A stretch of 51,075 nucleotides of DNA from contig NZ_BAML01000010.1 of assembly GCF_000615845.1 (NCBI RefSeq), positions 1-51,075 of the forward strand. The letters are read 5' to 3'. The notes under the pieces are model-generated. The model was not told the origin of the DNA, did no database searches, and saw only the letters and a list, made by a program, of their open reading frames with translations. Source of the DNA: Ligilactobacillus hayakitensis DSM 18933 = JCM 14209 (GTDB lineage Bacteria; Bacillota; Bacilli; Lactobacillales; Lactobacillaceae). Below are positions 27,333-36,012 of this stretch, one piece after another. The translations under genes were made by a program, and so were the position numbers. Numbering within the stretch: position 1 is the stretch's first letter; every line of letters begins with the position of its first letter.

Positions 27333-28487
27333 TTATTTTATGACATCATAAATTAAATTCATACGATATTGGAGAAAATCTCTAATTTCTGTTACCCCAA
27401 TTTGTATCGCTTCTTCTTTAGGAGCTAAAAATTCTGAATGTAGTGAATATGGACTTTGGACCCCTAACCAAAACATCGTTCCTGGAATTTTTGAAAGTAA
27501 ATATCCGAAATCTTCGCCTGTCATTGCAGGACGAGTTTCAACAAAGTCAACATCTTTGGCATTTTGCATGTAATCCATAAATATTTTAGTTATCTTAGGA
27601 TCATTTTCAACCGGATAATATCCGCCTTGATGTAAATCAATTTCAACTTCACATCCAAAACTTTGAGCAATCCCTAATGCTATTTCACGAACTCTTTTTT
27701 GAATTTTTAGATTATTTTCTTGCGTTAAAGCCCGAATTGTTCCGTCAATTTGGCATTGTCCTGCAATTACATTTCCAGTCGTTCCAGCACTAAAATGGCC
27801 TAATGTAACTACCCCAGATTCAATTGGATCAACATTTCTCGAAACAATCGTTTGAATTTGATTTACAAATTGGGCCCCTGCCACTACCATATCATTGGCA
27901 TCATGTGGAAAAGCGGCATGGCCACTCTTTCCAATAAACTTAATATGTATTTCACAGGTTCCAGCAAACAGTGTTCCTTGGCAACAACCAATAACACCTG
28001 CATTTAATTGGGGGTTATCATGCAATCCATAAATTTCATCTGGCATCCATTCGTCCATTGCCCCACTATTATATAATTGCATACCACCACTTTTATTTTC
28101 TTCGGCTGGTTGAAAAATGAAAGTCATATTAGTTTTAGGTTTATTTTCGCTAAAAAATGATAGTAACCCTAAAGCAACTGACATATGGATATCATGTCCA
28201 CATGCATGCATTTTTCCTTCATTTTTTGAAGCATATGGTAATCCAGTTTGTTCTTGAACTGGTAAACCATCAATATCAGTTCGATAGCCGATTGTATGTT
28301 CGGAATTTTCTCCATTCACATGAACTAAAATTCCCGTCTTCCAAGTTTTTATTTCTAAATAATCTTGATTGAAATTTTGAATTACATTTAATAGGTATTT
28401 TTGGGTTTCAAATTCTTCCATTCCGATTTCAGGAATTTGATGTAAATCGCGTCGAATTTGAATTAATTGCTCTTCCGTCAAAGTCAT
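27333..28487 (-). CDS. dapL: N-acetyldiaminopimelate deacetylase
   Basis: This is an M20 metallopeptidase fold that removes the acetyl group from N-acetyl-LL-diaminopimelate in the acetylase branch of lysine/DAP synthesis. Metal ligands are visible: HACGHDIH, QPAEENKSGG (Glu-Glu pair), the GLHDNP histidine and the C-terminal LHSEFLAP. The 384 residues match the family. GAGGTGG precedes the ATG. Assignment over a generic M20 amidohydrolase rests mainly on the adjacent dapH (same strand, about 115 bases upstream). The gene ends in its own terminator. Some databases use other symbols for this function. Confidence 0.9.
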   Translation of the reverse strand: MTLTEEQLIQIRRDLHQIPEIGMEEFETQKYLLNVIQNFNQDYLEIKTWKTGILVHVNGENSEHTIGYRTDIDGLPVQEQTGLPYASKNEGKMHACGHDIHMSVALGLLSFFSENKPKTNMTFIFQPAEENKSGGMQLYNSGAMDEWMPDEIYGLHDNPQLNAGVIGCCQGTLFAGTCEIHIKFIGKSGHAAFPHDANDMVVAGAQFVNQIQTIVSRNVDPIESGVVTLGHFSAGTTGNVIAGQCQIDGTIRALTQENNLKIQKRVREIALGIAQSFGCEVEIDLHQGGYYPVENDPKITKIFMDYMQNAKDVDFVETRPAMTGEDFGYLLSKIPGTMFWLGVQSPYSLHSEFLAPKEEAIQIGVTEIRDFLQYRMNLIYDVIK

Positions 28488-28566
28488 TTTTATTCCACCT
28501 CTTTTAATTTATTTTAATTATACTCTAATGCTTTTTTAATTTCAGCACAAATTAATACAACAAAAA

Positions 28567-28590
28567 AAGACAGGTTCTCTTCCCTGTCTT
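28567..28590 (-). terminator. Rho-independent terminator of dapH
   Basis: AAGACAGG (28567-28574) pairs with CCTGTCTT (28583-28590). TTTTT follows on the minus strand. It implies that dapH and dapL can be transcribed separately or with partial read-through. Confidence 0.88.
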
Positions 28591-28604
28591 AATTTCAACA
28601 TTGC

Positions 28605-29309
28605 TTAGATTTTTCTTAAATCATCAACAATTTCTTTTTTACCATCTTCAACTTCAGATGCATTTTTAACCTTTTTAGCTGGCATTCCTAACACAACTGT
28701 TCCAGGTTCCACGTCTTTGGTAACAACAGAACCTGCTCCAACTACGGCACCTTTCCCTACACGAACACCTTCTAAAACAACTGCATTCGCTCCGATTAAA
28801 ACATCATCTTCAATGATAACTGGTTGTGCTGAAGGTGGTTCTACAACCCCAGCTAACACTGTACCAGCACCGATATGGCAGTTTTTACCAACAATTGCAC
28901 GTCCTCCTAAAATTGCGCCCATATCGATCATTGATCCTTCACCAATTTCAGCTCCAATATTGATTACGGCCCCCATCATAATCACCGCATTATCGCCAAT
29001 TTCTACTTGATCACGAATAACTGCACCGGGCTCAATACGTGCGTTAAATTTCTTTTCATCGACCAAAGGTACTCCGGTATTACGTCCATCATTTTCTAAT
29101 TGGTATGATGTGATGTTTTCATTTTCTAAAAATGGTTCAACATCTTTCCAATCACCAAATAATACCCCTGCTTTGTCTCCAAAATATGCATCAATTTCAT
29201 CAGGAACCTCTACTTTATCTAGATTCCCTTTAACATATACTTTTACAGGCGTCTTTTTTTCTGATTCTGCGATAAATCTAATAATTTCATTTGCATCTAA
29301 TTTTGCCAT
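28605..29309 (-). CDS. dapH: 2,3,4,5-tetrahydropyridine-2,6-dicarboxylate N-acetyltransferase
   Basis: DapH acetylates tetrahydrodipicolinate, opening the acetyl branch of lysine/DAP synthesis. The N-terminal alpha/beta domain (residues 1-85) is followed by left-handed beta-helix hexapeptide repeats ([20 protein letters not shown], then [32 protein letters not shown]), the acyl-transferase signature. The 234 residues are standard. AGGAGGGTATT precedes the ATG. It is paired with dapL downstream. Confidence 0.96.
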   Translation of the reverse strand: MAKLDANEIIRFIAESEKKTPVKVYVKGNLDKVEVPDEIDAYFGDKAGVLFGDWKDVEPFLENENITSYQLENDGRNTGVPLVDEKKFNARIEPGAVIRDQVEIGDNAVIMMGAVINIGAEIGEGSMIDMGAILGGRAIVGKNCHIGAGTVLAGVVEPPSAQPVIIEDDVLIGANAVVLEGVRVGKGAVVGAGSVVTKDVEPGTVVLGMPAKKVKNASEVEDGKKEIVDDLRKI

Positions 29310-29406
29310 AATACCCTCCTAAATATATTGTTGTTATTATTTTATAATCTTTAATAAGGATTATCAATAATTAGTTGAATTTGTTAAGTTTTTTGGATAT
29401 TTAATA

Positions 29407-29435
29407 TTGACAGTATCCCTTGTAATTATTAAAAT
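29407..29435 (+). promoter_or_regulatory. Promoter of glpF
   Basis: TTGACA (29407-29412), a 17-base spacer and TAAAAT (29430-29435) lie about 60 bases upstream of the start. This is a near-consensus sigma-A promoter. Confidence 0.85.
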
Positions 29436-29495
29436 AGTGTAGGTATTTTATACTTTTATTTACATATTATTTTTACATATTTTAGGAGGATGAAA

Positions 29496-30233
29496 ATGGA
29501 ATTTCCATTATTCACACGTTTAGCTGCTGAATTTTTTGGTACTGCTATCATGGTAATGTTAGGTAACGGTTCTGTTGCGGACGTAGAGCTTAAAGGAACA
29601 AAGGGATACCGTAGTGGATGGATTACAATTTCTATCGGTTATGGTTTCGCTGTTTTAGTTCCTGCATTAATGTTTGGTGGCGTTTCTGGTGGTCAATTCA
29701 ACCCTGCTATGACTCTTGGTTTAACAATCAATGGCGATTTTACATGGGCTGAAGCATTACCTTATATCTGCGCTCAATTCTTAGGTGCAATCGTTGGTCA
29801 ATTAGTCGTTGTAGCATGTTTTTGGCCACACTATAATATTACAGAAGAACCTGAAAGTATTTTAGGTACATTCTCAACAATTTCTGCTACACACAGTCGT
29901 TTTAATGGTTTTGTAAACGAATTTTTCGGTACTTTCACGCTTGTGTTTAGTGCTCTAGCAATTACTCACGCTAAGTTCTTTACTAGTGGTAATCAAGGTG
30001 CTGGATATATCGGAATTGGTCTTTTAGTTATGGTATTAGTTACATCATTTGGTGGTCCAACTGGTCCTGCTTTAAACCCTGCCCGTGATTTAGGTCCTCG
30101 TATCGTCCACTCATTAATTCCATTTAAATACAAAGGTTCATCACAATGGGATTACTCATGGGTTCCAGTTTTAGCTCCAATTTGCGCCGGAATTACTGCA
30201 GTATTCTTATATAAAACAATCTTTGGATTATAA
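29496..30233 (+). CDS. glpF: Glycerol uptake facilitator / aquaglyceroporin (MIP family)
   Basis: This is a six-span MIP-family channel that lets glycerol and other small neutral solutes cross the membrane passively. Both NPA loops are present: GGQFNPAMTLG (residues about 66-76) and GPALNPARDLGPR. The aspartate after the second NPAR is the mark of glycerol-conducting members. The 245 residues suit the family. AGGAGG lies 7 bases before the second ATG (29496), so I use that one. It stands alone with its own promoter, and its terminator is interrupted by the IS3 element downstream. Substrate (glycerol, water or dihydroxyacetone) is not settled. Confidence 0.93.
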   Translation: MEFPLFTRLAAEFFGTAIMVMLGNGSVADVELKGTKGYRSGWITISIGYGFAVLVPALMFGGVSGGQFNPAMTLGLTINGDFTWAEALPYICAQFLGAIVGQLVVVACFWPHYNITEEPESILGTFSTISATHSRFNGFVNEFFGTFTLVFSALAITHAKFFTSGNQGAGYIGIGLLVMVLVTSFGGPTGPALNPARDLGPRIVHSLIPFKYKGSSQWDYSWVPVLAPICAGITAVFLYKTIFGL

Positions 30234-30243
30234 TCTTAAACTC

Positions 30244-30277
30244 AAAAAAACCTTAAGAAATTATGCTTTTAAAGCAC
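30244..30277 (+). terminator. Left part of the glpF terminator, split by the IS element
   Basis: AAAAAAACCTTAAGAAAT (30244-30261) is the exact reverse complement of 31977-31994 on the other side of the IS. Joined across the insertion, the two make an 18-bp stem followed by a T tract, with an inner TGCTTT/AAAGCA stem. This is a strong terminator for glpF that the insertion has separated by about 1.7 kb. Confidence 0.85.
30275..30277 (+). repeat. Target-site duplication (CAC), left copy
   Basis: CAC at 30275-30277 is repeated at 31972-31974 immediately outside the two inverted ends, fitting the 3-bp duplications of many IS3 elements. Confidence 0.7.
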
Positions 30278-30322
30278 GGCACTATGTCCTGTCAAGTATA
30301 CAGTTTAAATATATAAAATAGA

Positions 30323-31203
30323 CTATGCGGTCTGATTGCGGAACTTTTCCGCAGTCAGACCGTTTTTTGATGCATAAGCTCTCTTTGTATTGAAATATTT
30401 TACACCTTCGTCAATCAGTTTCTTTAATTCTTCAAATGATTGTGGCTGTGGGTGTCGTTCCAGCCAAAGTAGTTTAAAATCATTCCACCATCTCTCCATA
30501 GGGGAATTTTCCCATGGATGTCCAGGATGAGACATGCTATGAACGCAGTTCATCTTTTCTAAATATTGATTAAAGGAAAGTGAACAGTATGCAGCACCTC
30601 GGTCTGTATGAACCATAGGTCTTACCCCTGGCTCTTTAGAGAACGCTTTCTTAAATGTATCAATTACTGCCGATGTAGTTTCTGTTTTTGAAAGATTATA
30701 GCTAATCACGTAACGTCCGTATAAATCTAATACCGCATGTAATCGTACTTTTTGTGGTTTGTTATCTTCAAAATATACAACTTCAGTTGTATCGGTCGCC
30801 CATACTTCATTCTTGCTTGCACGATCAAAATGGCCAGATAATAGGTTTTCACTAATATATTCATGCTTTAATTTAATTCGGTTTCTCTTTTTCTTTCTGA
30901 TATTTACACGAATATTATTATTACGCATACAAGATCTTACACGTTTTAAACCAGCCGTAAAATCTAATTTTCCTTCTGCTTTCAACTGAGTGGTCATACC
31001 TAAATAACCTAAAGTAAAATTATGTTCTTTCTCCAATTCTAAAATGGCAGAGTAGAGTTGGTCTTGTTGCTTTCGATACGTACTATTACATCGTTTAAAC
31101 CATTTATAATACGCATCTCTTGTCACTTTGGCAATCTTACTAAGCTTACTAATCGACCAGCGATATTCTTGATGTAATTCTTTAATAGCTATGTACTTTA
31201 ATT
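30323..31203 (-). CDS. IS3-family transposase OrfB (DDE recombinase domain)
   Basis: OrfB supplies the DDE catalytic core. Visible are WATDTTEV (first Asp), VMHTDRGAAYCS-type second Asp (as MVHTDRGAAYC) and the ENSPMERWWNDFK Glu, plus the C-terminal NTKRAYASKNGLTAEKF. A stand-alone start would be GTG at 31126, but the frame is open to about 31203 and reads ELKYIAIKELHQEYRWSISK, the usual OrfB N-terminus. That part lies in the -1 frame relative to orfA, across the G6A5 run at 31205-31215. OrfAB is therefore probably made by -1 frameshifting. Confidence 0.92.
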
Positions 31204-31901
31204 CTTTTTCCCCCCTCGATTGCGTATTTCTACCAATTTTTTTGCGAAGGCAATCTCCATTTTTTGTTGTTCTAATTGTGCTTTAAGTAGTCGATTTTCA
31301 ATTTGTAAGCGTTCAAGATCATTCATTGTTTCTATAGATTTTCTTTTACCACGGTTATCACGAAGTGATTCTGGATCATTATTACTCTTAGTATATTTTT
31401 TATACCAGTTATATACTTGTGCATAACTCACATCATATTTTTCGGCTGTTCTATGGTAATTAATATCATGTTTAATCAAGAATTCAATGATTTCTAGGCG
31501 TTCTTCAAAGGTAGTTTTTCTGGCTGAATTTCTTTTTTTAGTCAAATTTAGGTCTCTCTTTCTAGCTGATAAGCCTTTAAGGTACCTCTATTATACCGCT
31601 TTATCCAGTTATATAGTTGTGTATGGGATTTTAATCCATTTTTTATTGCGAAGTTCAGTAAAGAATCTCCTGATTCCATAAATGCTGTAACTAAAGAAAT
31701 TTTAAAGTTAAGAGAATAACTTTGGTTAGTACGTTTACTTTTAAGTCCTTCAATTCCTTGATATTTGTATAATAGACACCATTGTTGGATGGTTCTATTA
31801 TTAATTGAATACTTTTTAGAAATTTCATATATACCTTTTTCTTTAGCCTCTTTTAAAATAGATAGTTTTTGTGCTGAATTAAATTTTGGTTTTCTTCCCA
31901 T
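31198..31901 (-). pseudogene. IS3-family transposase OrfA, split by a frameshift
   Basis: OrfA binds the IS ends. It appears as two frames: 31548-31901 (117 residues, two helix-turn-helix units, starting MGRKPKFNSAQKL) and 31198-31545 (starting at a TTG, a third helix-turn-helix, then a leucine zipper in LQIENRLLKAQLEQQ). The second lies in the -1 frame relative to the first, with no methionine start of its own. Restoring one T to TTT at 31559-31561 joins them as ...YQLEKRDLNLTKKRN... into one OrfA of about 234 residues. GGAGGG precedes the ATG. It may be a sequence error or a true break that silences the element. Confidence 0.8.
31204..31215 (-). other. Probable programmed -1 frameshift site between orfA and orfB
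   Basis: On the minus strand GGGGGGAAAAAG ends orfA five codons before its stop, and orfB is open in the -1 frame here. IS3 elements typically make the OrfAB transposase by slippage on such runs. Confidence 0.65.
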
Positions 31902-31962
31902 AAAAAAATACCCTCCAAGTATTTAGATGATTTTGTATATTTCATCTGTATACTTAGAAGGT

Positions 31963-31968
31963 ATTATA
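31963..31968 (-). promoter_or_regulatory. TATAAT -10 box inside the right end of the IS
   Basis: TATAAT reads inward toward orfA from 3 bases inside the right end. There is no good -35 in the present flank. The opposite end carries an outward TTGACA at 30290-30295. Confidence 0.6.
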
Positions 31969-31971
31969 GCC

Positions 31972-31974
31972 CAC
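31972..31974 (+). repeat. Target-site duplication (CAC), right copy
   Basis: CAC lies directly outside the right end of the IS and matches 30275-30277. Confidence 0.7.
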
Positions 31975-31976
31975 AG

Positions 31977-31998
31977 ATTTCTTAAGGTTTTTTTATTT
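31977..31998 (+). terminator. Right part of the split glpF terminator
   Basis: ATTTCTTAAGGTTTTTTT (31977-31994) complements 30244-30261 exactly and carries the T tract, but lies 1.7 kb from its partner arm. Confidence 0.85.
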
Positions 31999-32005
31999 TC
32001 TATAA

Positions 32006-32043
32006 AAAACTAGGTGAATATATCATGATATTCACCTAGTTTT
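32006..32043 (-). terminator. Rho-independent terminator of pgi
   Basis: A perfect 16-bp stem (32006-32021 with 32028-32043) has a 6-base loop. On the minus strand it ends in TTTTTTATAG just after the pgi stop. Confidence 0.92.
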
Positions 32044-32058
32044 AGTTATTACAAAAAA

Positions 32059-33411
32059 TTATTCGCCTAAACGTTCTTGTAATTCTTTTGTTAATTCTTC
32101 ATAACCTGGACGGCCTAATAAAGCAAACATGTTGTTCTTGTATGCTTCTACCCCTGGTTGATTAAATGGATTAATACCATTTAAGTATCCAGAAATTGCA
32201 ACTGCAATTTCAAAGAAGTAAATTGTGTATCCTAATGTATATTCTGTTTGATCAGGAATGTTAACAATCATGTTTGGCACGTTACCATCTGTGTGAGCTA
32301 ATACTACCCCTTGGAATGCCTTTGAGTTAACATGATTCATTGTTTTACCTTCTAAGTAACCTAAACCATCTAGGTTTTGTTCGTCACTTGGAATATCAAC
32401 ATCATGTCTTGGGTTTCCAACTGTAACAACAGTTTCCATTAAGTTACGCATACCTTCTTGAATGTATTGACCTAATGAGTGTAAATCAGTTGAGAAGTTA
32501 GCTGATGATGGGTAGATACCTTTTTCATCTTTACCTTCAGATTCACCCATTAATTGCTTCCACCATTCTGAGAAGTATTGTAAACTTGGTTCGTAGTTTT
32601 CAAGGATTTCTGTTGTGTATCCTTTACGATATAAGATGTTACGTAATGCTGCATATTGATATGCTTCATTCTTAGTTAAATCAGCATCTGAATATTCTGT
32701 ACGTGCATCTGCTGCACCTTTCATTAATTGGTCAATATCTGCACCTGATACTGCAATTGGTAATAAACCAACTGGTGTAAGTACAGAGAAACGTCCACCA
32801 ACATCATCAGGAATTACAAATGTTTCGTAACCTTCTGCGTCAGCTTCTGTCTTCAATGCACCACGAGCACGATCTGTTGTAGCATAGATACGATCACGAG
32901 CACCTTCTACACCGTATTTTTCAATTAACTTTTGTTTGAAAACACGGAACGCAATTGAAGGTTCTGTAGTTGTACCAGATTTTGAAATAACGTTAACAGA
33001 AAAATCTTTGTCTCCGATTAAGTCAATTAAATCATTTACATATGAACCAGAAATTGAGTTACCTGCAAAGAAAATTTGAGGTGCCTTACGCTTATCTGCA
33101 GGTAAGTAGTTGTAGAATTGGTGATGTAAGAATTCAATAGCTGCTCGTGCACCTAAGTATGATCCCCCAATACCAATAACAACTAGTACTTCTGATTCTT
33201 CTTGAATCTTCTTAGCTGCCTTTTTAATGCGGTCGAATTCTTCTTTATCGAAGTCTACTGGTAAGTTTAAAAAGCCTCTAAAATCATTACCAGCACCAGT
33301 TCCTTCGCGTAATTGTGTATCTGCGGCGTTAACTAATGCTTGCATTTCGCCTAGTTCATTATCATGTACAAACTTTGTTAAATTTGAACTATCAAAAGAA
33401 ATATGAGCCAT
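32059..33411 (-). CDS. pgi: Glucose-6-phosphate isomerase
   Basis: Pgi interconverts glucose 6-phosphate and fructose 6-phosphate in the cytoplasm, feeding glycolysis or the pentose phosphate route. The 450-residue length is that of Firmicutes Pgi. The sugar-phosphate SIS motifs are visible ([34 protein letters not shown]), as are the two PROSITE-type regions near [16 protein letters not shown] and the C-terminal [22 protein letters not shown] precedes the ATG. It is monocistronic with a strong terminator. Zwf, which uses the same substrate, lies 6 kb to the right. Confidence 0.98.
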   Translation of the reverse strand: MAHISFDSSNLTKFVHDNELGEMQALVNAADTQLREGTGAGNDFRGFLNLPVDFDKEEFDRIKKAAKKIQEESEVLVVIGIGGSYLGARAAIEFLHHQFYNYLPADKRKAPQIFFAGNSISGSYVNDLIDLIGDKDFSVNVISKSGTTTEPSIAFRVFKQKLIEKYGVEGARDRIYATTDRARGALKTEADAEGYETFVIPDDVGGRFSVLTPVGLLPIAVSGADIDQLMKGAADARTEYSDADLTKNEAYQYAALRNILYRKGYTTEILENYEPSLQYFSEWWKQLMGESEGKDEKGIYPSSANFSTDLHSLGQYIQEGMRNLMETVVTVGNPRHDVDIPSDEQNLDGLGYLEGKTMNHVNSKAFQGVVLAHTDGNVPNMIVNIPDQTEYTLGYTIYFFEIAVAISGYLNGINPFNQPGVEAYKNNMFALLGRPGYEELTKELQERLGE

Positions 33412-33520
33412 TTTACTCTCTCCTTAATTATTTTTTATTACGCTTACATTATACATTATTATGCTTTATTTGAACATAGATTAATAAGCATATTTTATTA
33501 AATATTCAGCGTTTTTTGTG

Positions 33521-33578
33521 TATAATTACTTTATAAATCTTTATTAAGTTCTTATTTATAAATTGACTATTGAGTCAA
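33521..33578 (+). promoter_or_regulatory. Promoter and inverted repeat upstream of ltaS
   Basis: An extended -10 (TGTG then TATAAT at 33521-33526) precedes ltaS by about 105 bases, giving a long leader. Within the leader is TTGACT-4-AGTCAA (33563-33578), a short inverted repeat that could be an operator or hairpin. Confidence 0.5.
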
Positions 33579-33632
33579 ACTTATTTTAAAATTAATGATT
33601 AGTTGAATATTCTTGAAAGGAAGAAGAGAATA

Positions 33633-35777
33633 TTGAAATTAGATAAAATTAAATTCATTTTACAATCCAGGTGGGGCTTTTTTAGCTTACTAGTTTTTTT
33701 ATTTTGGTTAAAAACTATTTTAACTTACTTCATCGATTTTAATCTTGGAGTTAAAGGAATATACCAAATTTTTGTTCTCTTGATTAATCCCCTTGCAACT
33801 ACCATGTTGCTCCTGGGGGTTGCTCTTTATGTTAAACGAACAATCCCGTCTTATTTGTTAATGATTTTGCTTTACGTTGCTAATAGTGCGTTATTACTCT
33901 TTAACGTTATCTATTATCGCGAGTTTACAGATTTCATGACAATCAATACGATTTTTGGTTATTCGACTGTTTCACAAGGTTTAAGTGGAAGTTCACTTGC
34001 ACTTATGAAACCGCAGGATATTATCTTATTTTTTGATTTTATACTCCTTATTTTGGGGTTTGTCTTTAAAATTATAAAGCTTGATAATCGGCAAGTTCCT
34101 CGTGTTCAAGCAATTGCTTTAAGTGTCTTTTCACTAATGTTTTTGATGTTAAATATTACCTTAGGTGAAATTGATCGTCCGCAACTGCTTGGACGAACTT
34201 TCGATCGTAACTACTTGGTTAAATACCTCGGAATTGATACATATACCATTTATGATGGCTTAAAAACCGCGCGTAACAGTCAAGTTCGTGATTCAGCTGG
34301 TAGTTCGGATTTAAACGAAATAATTGATTATAAAAATCAACATTATGCTGCCCCAAATCCAAAAATGTTTGGAGTCGCAAAAGGAAAAAATGTTATTATC
34401 ATTCATTTAGAAAGTTTCCAACAATTCTTAATTGACTATAAGCTTGATGGAAAAGAAGTCACTCCATTTATTAATAGCTTATATCATAGCAATGATACCT
34501 ATAGCTTTGCTAACTTCTTTAACCAAGTTGGACAAGGAAAAACTTCCGATGCCGAAAATATGCTTGAAACAAGTACTTACGGCTTACCACAGGGATCACT
34601 TTTTTCAATGTTAGGATCCGATAATACATTTGAAGCTTCACCAGCAATATTAAATCAAACAAGCGGCTATACTTCCGCTGTTTTTCACGGAAATGCCGGC
34701 TCATTTTGGAATCGAAATTCTGTATATAAGAATTTCGGTTACAATTATTTCTTTGATGCTAGTTATTATGATACCAAACCCCAAAATTTAACTGAATATG
34801 GCTTGAAAGACAAATTGCTTTTCCATGATTCAGTTAAATATCTCGAACGTTTACAACAGCCATTTATGGCGAAATTTATTACTGTATCTAATCACTTTCC
34901 TTACGCTTTAGATAAGGCTAACACTGACTTTAAAGCTGCCAATACAAGTGATGAATCAGTTAATAATTACTTTGTGACCGCTCATTATCTTGACCAAGCA
35001 TTACAAGAATTTTTTGAGTACCTTAAAAAAAGTGGTTTATATGATAACACAATGATTGTTATGTATGGTGATCATTATGGAATTTCTAACACCAGAAACT
35101 TAAAACTTGCCCCATTACTTGGAAAATCAGCTTCTACATGGAATAAATTCGATGATGCACAAATGCAACGAGTTCCATTCATGATTCATATCCCTGGCAA
35201 TAAAAATGGTGGAATCCAACAACAATATGGTGGCGAAATTGATGTCTTACCTACAATCGAGCATCTTTTAGGTATTAATTCTCAACCATATATTCAATTT
35301 GGAACTGATCTTTTTTCAAAGCAACATGATCAAACCGTTGCTTTTAGAAATGAAAACTTTATAACTCCTAAATATACAGTTATAGGAAATACAATTTACG
35401 AAAATAGCTCTGGCAATGTTGTTACTCATCCAAGTAAAAAATTACAAAAATATGTGGATAAGCAAGCAGATAAAGTTATTCGCGAACTATCCTTATCAGA
35501 TACTTTGAATAATAAAAATTTACTACGGTTCTATATTCCGCATAATTTTACACCAATTGATCCAAAGCTTTATAACTATAAAAATCAAATGAAGCAATTA
35601 ATCAAAACAGAAAATAAACTTGGTAAAAAATCAAAATCTATTTGGTCAATGAATAACAACAAAAGTACAATTGATGATTACTCTACGAACGCTCCCGAAC
35701 TTTCAAATGAAACTAGCAGCGAAAATTCAAGTAGTTCATCTGAATCATCAACAATGTATGAATCTCCTACTCAATAA
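33633..35777 (+). CDS. ltaS: Lipoteichoic acid synthase (LtaS family)
   Basis: LtaS polymerises glycerol phosphate from phosphatidylglycerol onto a glycolipid on the outer membrane face. Five membrane segments fill about the first 210 residues. The extracellular sulfatase-type domain follows, with the catalytic threonine in QGKTSDAENML, metal ligands near HLESFQQF and MYGDHYGISN, and HGNAGSFWNRN. The C-terminus adds an unusual serine/glutamate-rich tail (SSENSSSSSES). I place the start at TTG 33633, downstream of AAAGGAAG, giving 714 residues starting KLDKIKFILQSRWGFF; the frame is open to an earlier TTG at 33603 without a good site. Confidence 0.95.
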   Translation: MKLDKIKFILQSRWGFFSLLVFLFWLKTILTYFIDFNLGVKGIYQIFVLLINPLATTMLLLGVALYVKRTIPSYLLMILLYVANSALLLFNVIYYREFTDFMTINTIFGYSTVSQGLSGSSLALMKPQDIILFFDFILLILGFVFKIIKLDNRQVPRVQAIALSVFSLMFLMLNITLGEIDRPQLLGRTFDRNYLVKYLGIDTYTIYDGLKTARNSQVRDSAGSSDLNEIIDYKNQHYAAPNPKMFGVAKGKNVIIIHLESFQQFLIDYKLDGKEVTPFINSLYHSNDTYSFANFFNQVGQGKTSDAENMLETSTYGLPQGSLFSMLGSDNTFEASPAILNQTSGYTSAVFHGNAGSFWNRNSVYKNFGYNYFFDASYYDTKPQNLTEYGLKDKLLFHDSVKYLERLQQPFMAKFITVSNHFPYALDKANTDFKAANTSDESVNNYFVTAHYLDQALQEFFEYLKKSGLYDNTMIVMYGDHYGISNTRNLKLAPLLGKSASTWNKFDDAQMQRVPFMIHIPGNKNGGIQQQYGGEIDVLPTIEHLLGINSQPYIQFGTDLFSKQHDQTVAFRNENFITPKYTVIGNTIYENSSGNVVTHPSKKLQKYVDKQADKVIRELSLSDTLNNKNLLRFYIPHNFTPIDPKLYNYKNQMKQLIKTENKLGKKSKSIWSMNNNKSTIDDYSTNAPELSNETSSENSSSSSESSTMYESPTQ

Positions 35778-35806
35778 AAAATATAACTGAGAAGTTTTAA
35801 TATAAT

Positions 35807-35854
35807 AAACCCTTGATAATTCTTCGTTAAAAAACGTTGAATTATCAAGGGTTT
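35807..35854 (+). terminator. Rho-independent terminator of ltaS
   Basis: A 16-bp stem (AAACCCTTGATAATTC at 35807-35822 with its complement at 35839-35854) is followed by TTTTC. Confidence 0.92.
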
Positions 35855-35915
35855 TCATTTTGTACTGATAACAATAGCAATATTACTAACAATTATTATC
35901 ATAATTTTATTCCTA

Positions 35916-35959
35916 ATAAAAACAGTTAAGCTGCTTGATTTACAAACTACTTAACTGTT
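35916..35959 (-). terminator. Rho-independent terminator of the two-component operon
   Basis: On the minus strand AACAGTTAAG pairs with CTTAACTGTT (arms 35950-35959 and 35921-35930), followed by TTTATT. The hairpin and the block ATTTAATTAGATT (35970-35982) are shared with the rplT terminator region at 108-171. The rest of 35778-36012 holds the ltaS terminator and nothing else I can name. Confidence 0.75.
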
Positions 35960-36012
35960 ATATCATCATATTTAATTAGATTATCCTATTAGCATTATTT
36001 GATAATTATTTT

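Larger units (their letters stand above)
30278..31971 (-). mobile_element. IS3-family insertion sequence, about 1694 bp
   Basis: The element carries orfA and orfB of the IS3 family on the minus strand. Its imperfect terminal repeats start GGCTATAATACC (right end, read inward on the minus strand) and GGCACTATGTCC (left end); further in, AAGTATACAG is identical in both. It is flanked by CAC on each side. The outer ends carry TATAAT (inward, right end) and TTGACA (outward, left end). Insertion is in the loop/arm of the glpF terminator. The IS150/ISL-like subgroup is likely, but I cannot give an ISfinder name. Confidence 0.88.

Noticed and set aside
31198-31901. Two separate genes for the split orfA
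   Set aside because: The downstream piece lacks its own ATG and RBS, and one added base joins them into a typical OrfA, so I treat them as one frameshifted gene.
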